Assembly (NCBI RefSeq): GCF_020886775.1
Contig: NZ_AP024525.1
Location: forward strand, 62,001-126,000
DNA from: Sinomonas cyclohexanicum
Lineage (GTDB): Bacteria > Actinomycetota > Actinomycetes > Actinomycetales > Micrococcaceae
Reading direction: 5' to 3'
Length of the DNA stretch: 64,000 nt
Shown here: positions 59,689 to 64,000 of the stretch, piece after piece
Numbering within the stretch: position 1 is the first letter of the stretch
Layout: each line of letters starts with the position of its first letter
The notes under the pieces: model-generated
What the model was told of the DNA's origin: nothing
Databases searched by the model: none
What the model saw: the letters and a program-made list of their open reading frames with translations, nothing else
Made by a program: the position numbers and the translations under genes

Positions 59689-60875
59689 AGGGTGATCTCC
59701 GGGATGTCGAGAGTGCGGCGCTCGTCGTTGGACCGCAGACCGAGCTCTGCGAGCTGCACGCCGCGCGCGGCGGAGAGGAGGCCGTAGCGGTGCTCGCGGC
59801 CGGCGAGCACGTCACCGAGGAACTCCTCCCACTGCAGCTTGAAGCCGTTGTCGAGGTCCGCGTTCGCGGGCACCTCGAGCCACTGGTCGCGGAACGGCTC
59901 GGTCACCGGCAGGTCCGGGTTCCAGACCGGCTTGGGGGTGTGGGCGCGCTGCTGCGCGACGCACTTGCGCAGGCCCGCGACCGCGGAGCCGTGCGTGCCG
60001 TCCACCTGGAACTCGACGAGCTCGTCGCGGTAGACGCGCACGGCCCACGAGGAGTTGATCTGGCCGACCACGGGGTCGCCGCCGGGGGTCTCGAGCTCGA
60101 AGATGCCGTACGCGGCGTCGTCCGCGGTGGCCTCGTACTCGTTGCCCTGCTCGTCCCAGCGGGCCGGGATGTGGGTGGCGGTGAGCGCGTTGACGCTCTT
60201 GACCTTGCCGATGATGCCCTCGAGGACGTAGTTCCAGTGGCAGAACATGTCCGTGGTCATGCCGCCGCCGTCCTCCTTGCGGTAGTTCCATGACGGGCGC
60301 TGGGCAGGCTGGACGTCCCCCTCGAAGACCCAGTAGCCGAACTCGCCGCGGATCGAGAGGATGCGGCCGAAGAAGCCCTCGTCGACGAGGCGGCGCAGCT
60401 TCACGAGGCCCGGGAGGTAGAGCTTGTCGTGGACCACGCCCGCGGTCACGCCGGTCTCTTTGCCGATCCGCGCGAGCTCGATGGCCTCCTCGAGGGTCTC
60501 CGCCGTGGGCTTCTCGGTGAAGACGTGCTTGCCGGCGCGCATGGCCTTGCGGAGCGTCTCGGCGCGCAGGCTCGTCATGGAGGCGTCGAAGACGATGTCC
60601 ACGGTCGGGTCGTCGATGAGCGCGTCGAGGTCCGTGGACCACTCGGCGACCTTGTGCTCCTCGGCGATTTCGCGGAGCTTGGCCTCGTTGCGGCCCACGA
60701 GGATCGGCTCGACCTGGACGCGGGTGCCGTCCGCGAGGAGGATGCCGCCGGCGTCGCGGATCGGCAGGATGGAGCGGAGCAGGTGCTGGCGGTAGCCCAT
60801 GCGGCCGGTGATGCCGTTCATGGCGATCCGCAGGGTCTTCGGCTGGGTCGTGTCAACCTGGGGGGTCGCGGTCAA
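59685..60875 (-). CDS. Gfo/Idh/MocA family oxidoreductase
   Basis: A 396-aa NAD(P)-dependent sugar oxidoreductase. The Rossmann start is LRIAMNGITGRMGYRQHLLRS (an atypical GxTGxM), followed by VFTEKPTAETLEEA with the catalytic-loop Lys, and the family His/Asp region GGGMTTDMFCHWNYVLEG. TTG 60875 follows AGGAGG at 6 bp. First gene of the operon, behind two LacI-type operators. The sugar is unknown. Confidence 0.9.
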   Translation of the reverse strand: MTATPQVDTTQPKTLRIAMNGITGRMGYRQHLLRSILPIRDAGGILLADGTRVQVEPILVGRNEAKLREIAEEHKVAEWSTDLDALIDDPTVDIVFDASMTSLRAETLRKAMRAGKHVFTEKPTAETLEEAIELARIGKETGVTAGVVHDKLYLPGLVKLRRLVDEGFFGRILSIRGEFGYWVFEGDVQPAQRPSWNYRKEDGGGMTTDMFCHWNYVLEGIIGKVKSVNALTATHIPARWDEQGNEYEATADDAAYGIFELETPGGDPVVGQINSSWAVRVYRDELVEFQVDGTHGSAVAGLRKCVAQQRAHTPKPVWNPDLPVTEPFRDQWLEVPANADLDNGFKLQWEEFLGDVLAGREHRYGLLSAARGVQLAELGLRSNDERRTLDIPEITL

Positions 60876-60908
60876 GGCCGCCTCCTTCGTTGGTGGTCCG
60901 TCTCGGTT

Positions 60909-60968
60909 GGAAAGCGCATTCCCATCACCCACTATGACGTGCGCCACGCCAGTTGGCAAGCGCATTCC
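60909..60968. promoter_or_regulatory. Two LacI-type operators (divergent region)
   Basis: GGAAAGCGCATTCC (60909-60922) and GGCAAGCGCATTCC (60955-60968) lie between the Gfo/Idh and LacI genes. Both fit a palindromic pattern GGAAnGCGCnTTCC. The same site occurs in reverse at 62340-62353 before the aldo/keto reductase gene. Confidence 0.8.
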
Positions 60969-61032
60969 GATTGGGGCCCCGGAATGCCATAATCGGCATA
61001 GCCGATACTCGGCACTCACAGGGGGAGGTTCC

Positions 61033-62196
61033 ATGGCCGCGGTGAAGCTCAGCGACGTCGCCCGCGAGGCGGGGGTCTCGCCCGCCACGGCGTCCCGCGT
61101 GCTCAACGGGTCCGCCCGCACGCCCGCCGCGGAGATCGCCGAGCGGGTCCGCGCGGCCGCCGCCGCCCTCGGCTACATCCCCAACGCCCAGGCCCAGGCG
61201 CTCGCGCGCTCGAGCTCCGGCCTGCTCGGCCTCGTGGTGCACGACATCGCCGACCCGTACTTCTCCTCGATTGCCCGCGGCGTCCAGGCCGCGGCCCGTG
61301 CACACGGCAAGACCCTCCTGCTCATCAGCACCGAGGGCACCCCCGCCGAGGAGCGCGACGCCGTCGAGGCCTTCGCCTCCCGCCGCACCGACGCGATCGT
61401 CATGGCCGGATCCCGCTCCCTCCGAGAGGCCGACTCGGCGGACAACGACGCCCTCGCCCACGCCGCCGCGCGCTACGAGGAGAACGGCGGCACGGTGGTC
61501 ATGGTCGGCTCGCCGCTGCTCCCCCCGACGCACGACGGCGGTGACGCGCCGCCCCAGCCGGGCTCGCCCGGCGCGGGGGCCGAGTCTGGGCCGGGCTCGG
61601 GGGCGCAGGTGCTCGAGATCCCGAACGAGGCGCTGGCCGCGGACTTGGCGCGGGAGCTCGTCGGGGCCGGCTGGTCGCGGTTCGCCGTGGTGGCCGGGCC
61701 CGAGGGCCTCGTGACGTCCGACCTCCGGCTCGCCGGCTTCCGGCGCGGCCTGCGCGAGGTCGGCGCCCCGGAGGCGGAGGTCCTGCGGGCGGCCTTCAAC
61801 CGAGCCGGCGGGTTCGGGGCTGCCGAGGCGCTCGAGGCGCTCGCCGGGTCGGGATCCGGGGACGGCGGCGCGGCGGGGGAGCGGCTGTGCGTCTTCGCCG
61901 TCAACGACCGGATGGCCATGGGGGCCGTCGCGGGCCTGCGCGCCCGCGGGCTGAGCGCCCCGGACGACTACGGCATCGCCGGGTTCGACGACATCGACAC
62001 CCTCGCCGACTTCGTCCCGGAGCTCACGACCGTGCACCTCGACCTCGAGCAGATGGGGCACGACGCGGCGTCGGCCGCCCTCGCCTCCGGCCATACGGGG
62101 GCCCGCAGCGCCGGATCGCGCGGCGCCGGGTCCCACGGCGGTGCGCTGCCCCCGGCGGTGGGGCGCGTCGTCGTGCGCGCGAGTACGGCCCGCTGA
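61033..62196 (+). CDS. LacI family transcriptional regulator
   Basis: A 387-aa repressor. HTH: KLSDVAREAGVSPATASRVLNGSARTP (5-32); hinge LGYIPNAQAQALARS; effector domain GLVVHDIADPYFSSIARGV and YGIAGFDDIDTLADFVPELTTV. A low-complexity insertion of about 25 residues (THDGGDAPPQPGSPGAGAE) sits in the middle of the effector domain. ATG 61033 follows GGGGAGG. It most likely controls the divergent Gfo/Idh operon and the aldo/keto reductase downstream. Confidence 0.93.
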   Translation: MAAVKLSDVAREAGVSPATASRVLNGSARTPAAEIAERVRAAAAALGYIPNAQAQALARSSSGLLGLVVHDIADPYFSSIARGVQAAARAHGKTLLLISTEGTPAEERDAVEAFASRRTDAIVMAGSRSLREADSADNDALAHAAARYEENGGTVVMVGSPLLPPTHDGGDAPPQPGSPGAGAESGPGSGAQVLEIPNEALAADLARELVGAGWSRFAVVAGPEGLVTSDLRLAGFRRGLREVGAPEAEVLRAAFNRAGGFGAAEALEALAGSGSGDGGAAGERLCVFAVNDRMAMGAVAGLRARGLSAPDDYGIAGFDDIDTLADFVPELTTVHLDLEQMGHDAASAALASGHTGARSAGSRGAGSHGGALPPAVGRVVVRASTAR

Positions 62197-62212
62197 CCCA
62201 GCTCGCCCCCCA

Positions 62213-62280
62213 CTTCGCGAAATGTTGACCTGAGCAGGGTGCAGAGCCTCCGCACCCTGCTCAACCCATCATTTCGCGGG
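62213..62280. repeat. TGTTGA-type palindromic repeat, copy 2
   Basis: The arms CGCGAAATGTTGA and TCATTTCGCG (imperfect) enclose TGAGCAGGGTGC and GCACCCTGCTCA, which are perfect complements. It follows the LacI gene and may end its transcript. Confidence 0.65.
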
Positions 62281-62339
62281 AGGTGCGGCCGACCGCTCCG
62301 TCGGGGACGCGGAGGTCGGGCGGCGGGGAGCACTAGCCG

Positions 62340-62353
62340 GGAATGCGCTTTCT
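62340..62353. promoter_or_regulatory. LacI-type operator before the aldo/keto reductase
   Basis: GGAATGCGCTTTCT is the reverse of the GGAAAGCGCATTCC operator (one end base differs). It lies 42 bp before ATG 62396, so the reductase should be in the same regulon. Confidence 0.75.
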
Positions 62354-62395
62354 TCTGTAGATTTTGCGGGGACCCCGAGCGCAGAAGGATGCCAC

Positions 62396-63427
62396 ATGAC
62401 GTACGAAGCCGCCGATGACCGCTACGAGAGCATGGAGTACCGCCACACCGGGCGGAGCGGGCTCAAGCTGCCCGCCCTCTCGCTCGGGCTGTGGCAGAAC
62501 TTCGGCACCGACCGCCCGGAGGTGACCCAACGGGCCATCCTGCAGCGGGCGTTCGACCGCGGCGTGACGCACTTCGACCTCGCGAACAACTACGGCCCCC
62601 CATACGGCCGGGCCGAGGAGAACATGGGCCGGTACCTGCGGGAGGACTTCGCGCAGTACCGGGACGAGCTCGTCATCTCCACCAAGGCCGGCTACGACAT
62701 GTGGCCGGGCCCGTACGGGCAGGGCGGCGGGTCGCGGAAGTACGTGCTCGCGAGCCTCGACCAGTCGCTCAAGCGGCTCGGCCTCGACTATGTGGACATC
62801 TTCTACAGCCACCGCTTCGACGCTGAGACGCCCGTCGAGGAGACCATGATGGCGCTCGATACCGCCGTGCGGTCCGGGCGGGCGCTGTATGTGGGGATCT
62901 CGTCGTACTCGGCGGCCAAGACCCGCGAGGCCGCAGAGATCGCGCGTGACCTCGGCACCCCGCTGCTCATCCACCAGCCGTCCTACTCGATGCTCAACCG
63001 CTGGATCGAGGCGGACCTGCTCGACGAGCTGGACGCCCAGGGTATGGGCTGCATCGTCTTCACCGCGCTGGCCCAGGGCGTGCTCACGGACCGGTACCTG
63101 GGCGGGATCCCCGAGGACTCCCGGGCCGCCCGCGCCGGCTCGACCATCAAGGCCGACCACCTCGACGAGCGCACCCTCGGGCACGTGCGGAGACTCAACG
63201 AGATCGCTGCCGCCCGGGGGCAGAAGCTCGCGCAGCTCGCGCTGCAGTGGGCGCTGCGCGATCCGCGGGTCACCTCGGCGGTGATCGGTGCTTCCTCGGT
63301 CGAGCAGCTGGATGCGAACCTCGATGCGCTTGCCGGGCCGCCGCTGACGCAGGAGGAGCTCAACGCCATCGACCAGCACGCGGTGGAATCTGGCGTCAAC
63401 CTCTGGGCCAAGCAGACGGCGGAGTAG
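62396..63427 (+). CDS. Aldo/keto reductase, YghZ-like
   Basis: A 343-aa NADPH-dependent reductase. AKR tetrad: Asp in FDLANNYGPPYGRAEE, Tyr within the same block, Lys in ISTKAGYDMWPGPYG and His in IFYSHRFDAETP. The GSRKYVLASLDQSLKRLGLDYVDI block is typical of YghZ/Kv-beta-like members acting on small aldehydes such as L-glyceraldehyde-3-phosphate. ATG 62396 follows GAAGGA. Probably part of the LacI regulon. Confidence 0.93.
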   Translation: MTYEAADDRYESMEYRHTGRSGLKLPALSLGLWQNFGTDRPEVTQRAILQRAFDRGVTHFDLANNYGPPYGRAEENMGRYLREDFAQYRDELVISTKAGYDMWPGPYGQGGGSRKYVLASLDQSLKRLGLDYVDIFYSHRFDAETPVEETMMALDTAVRSGRALYVGISSYSAAKTREAAEIARDLGTPLLIHQPSYSMLNRWIEADLLDELDAQGMGCIVFTALAQGVLTDRYLGGIPEDSRAARAGSTIKADHLDERTLGHVRRLNEIAAARGQKLAQLALQWALRDPRVTSAVIGASSVEQLDANLDALAGPPLTQEELNAIDQHAVESGVNLWAKQTAE

Positions 63428-63513
63428 TGCGGGGGAGGTCCGGCTCCTGTTGCCCGGTGCGGGTCCGTCGGGGGCGTCCGGGACGGGGCCGGGCCCCTCA
63501 CTCGGTGGTCCTC

Positions 63514-63672
63514 TCAGTGCATGGACTGCTGGAAGCATGCGACGTCGTACTGCGAATTCGCCGCGTTGTAGTGCTGGCCCCCGGTGCCGCCGGCGGTGGT
63601 GTTGATCCCGGGCTCGTTGAACGGCGAGCCCGGGCTGGCCGAGGCATTCCCCGACGTGTTTGGTTCAAGCAT
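63514..63672 (-). CDS. Small conserved hypothetical protein (52 aa)
   Basis: ATG 63672 follows GAGGA at 7 bp. The peptide is Asn/Ser/Gly-rich (SPFNEPGINTTAGGTGGQHY) and ends NSQYDVACFQQSMH. I do not recognise a domain. It is divergent from the kelch-like gene, with a strong plus-strand promoter in between. Confidence 0.55.
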   Translation of the reverse strand: MLEPNTSGNASASPGSPFNEPGINTTAGGTGGQHYNAANSQYDVACFQQSMH

Positions 63673-63711
63673 CTTCGTGTCCTCGGGCACTGGCCCCCGT
63701 GGGCCGCGCGC

Positions 63712-63741
63712 TTGACAGTGACGCGGCCGAATTAATAAAAT
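63712..63741 (+). promoter_or_regulatory. Strong sigma-70-type promoter
   Basis: TTGACA (63712-63717) and TAAAAT (63736-63741) at 18-bp spacing, the only near-consensus promoter noticed in the window, within an AT-rich patch. It points toward the kelch-like gene at 63905, with a leader of about 155 nt in which no gene is seen. Confidence 0.7.
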
Positions 63742-63904
63742 CGAATGAGAAATTGACGAGTCCGGTCTCGACCACCAGCGTCCAGGCCGGCGGCACCAGC
63801 CGAAGCCGGACAGGAATGCGCAGCGTTCGGTTGGAGACCCCTCCCGCCCCCGCGGGTCTTCTTCAGTCTGGGCGGCTTCGGGCCGCCGCGTCGAAAGGGC
63901 AGCC

Positions 63905-64000
63905 ATGGCATCATGGGTGGCTCTCACGCACCAGCCAACGTTCCCGGTGGGAACGATGCTCCTGCTCACCGATGGCTCAGTCATGTGCCAGTCGGGCGAC
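63905..64000 (+). CDS. Kelch-motif-like protein, N-terminal part (cut by the right edge)
   Basis: The first 32 codons read MASWVALTHQPTFPVGTMLL, then LTDGSVMCQSG, the pattern of a beta-propeller (kelch) first blade, as in proteins with repeated TMLLLTDGxVL blades. Only the start is visible, so the function cannot be told. Confidence 0.6.
   Translation, partial: MASWVALTHQPTFPVGTMLLLTDGSVMCQSGD

Noticed and set aside
57545-60875. Assigning the Gfo/Idh-isomerase genes to levoglucosan breakdown
   Set aside because: Levoglucosan clusters I recall have Gfo/Idh and TIM-barrel genes but no DUF993; the match is too loose.
1-64000. CRISPR arrays, tRNA or rRNA genes, transposases, prophage genes
   Set aside because: None was recognised on either strand; the repeats found are short palindromes or tandem units without a CRISPR-like pattern.

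Overview
The window is a high-GC actinobacterial chromosome segment. The mix of genes (cyclophilin followed by a B-box rhomboid protease, a DUF5129 protein, the small basic KxxKSLKEQRAAKK protein, ArgP/LysE, many leaderless promoters) points to the Micrococcaceae, an Arthrobacter or Sinomonas-like bacterium. In actinobacteria the cyclophilin/rhomboid pair usually lies close to dnaA, and three intergenic gaps in the first 6 kb carry clusters of DnaA-box sequences, so oriC is probably not far off the left edge. I saw no rRNA, tRNA, CRISPR array, transposase or prophage gene.

Layout. 1-14.6 kb: housekeeping and accessory genes (cyclophilin, rhomboid, ArsR/AHSA1 pair, polysaccharide deacetylase lipoprotein, pirin-GNAT, tandem GNAT, SDR, DHA2 MFS pump, two-gene ABC exporter, AAC(3)-I-like GNAT, UDG-like protein with an acidic tail, S4 protein). 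14.7-26.6 kb: a nine-gene minus-strand operon with a divergent DeoR regulator. It encodes a complete sulfo-EMP pathway for sulfoquinovose (SQ): ABC importer, GH31 glycosidase, YihS-type SQ isomerase, YihV-type kinase, YihT-type aldolase, sulfolactaldehyde dehydrogenase and a TauE-type exporter. 26.7-31.2 kb: a SorC regulator (apparently frameshifted) divergent from glpD-glpK, which could use the glycerol freed from SQ-glycerol. 31.2-33.9 kb: the RuMP formaldehyde-fixing pair hxlA/hxlB with a divergent kinase-like LuxR regulator. 34-50.4 kb: a frameshifted DUF5129 gene, an aminotransferase, a CstR-like repressor with a rhodanese, an SDR, a Ser/Thr kinase coupled to a lipoprotein, an aldehyde dehydrogenase, an ABC-2 exporter, MFS, AlkD-like, esterase and LysE/ArgP. 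50.5-57.5 kb: SDR, GH15, a decarboxylase relic, TetR, a SigF-type sigma factor and membrane proteins. 57.5-63.4 kb: a catabolic unit of unknown substrate (Gfo/Idh oxidoreductase, DUF993, TIM-barrel isomerase, LacI regulator, aldo/keto reductase) tied together by a shared operator. The right edge cuts a kelch-like gene.

Main points of interest: the SQ operon with a GH31 enzyme that lacks two of the three usual SQ-recognition residues; the LacI/DUF993 regulon with three matching operators; DnaA-box clusters and 28-bp tandem repeats outside oriC; a palindromic element built on GCACGACGGC that also lies inside genes; a 31-bp hairpin at a predicted transcription start; and three genes each restored by one extra base in a G/C run, which may be assembly errors or real mutations. 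All homology statements come from reading motifs by eye and from recalled family members; no search was run.
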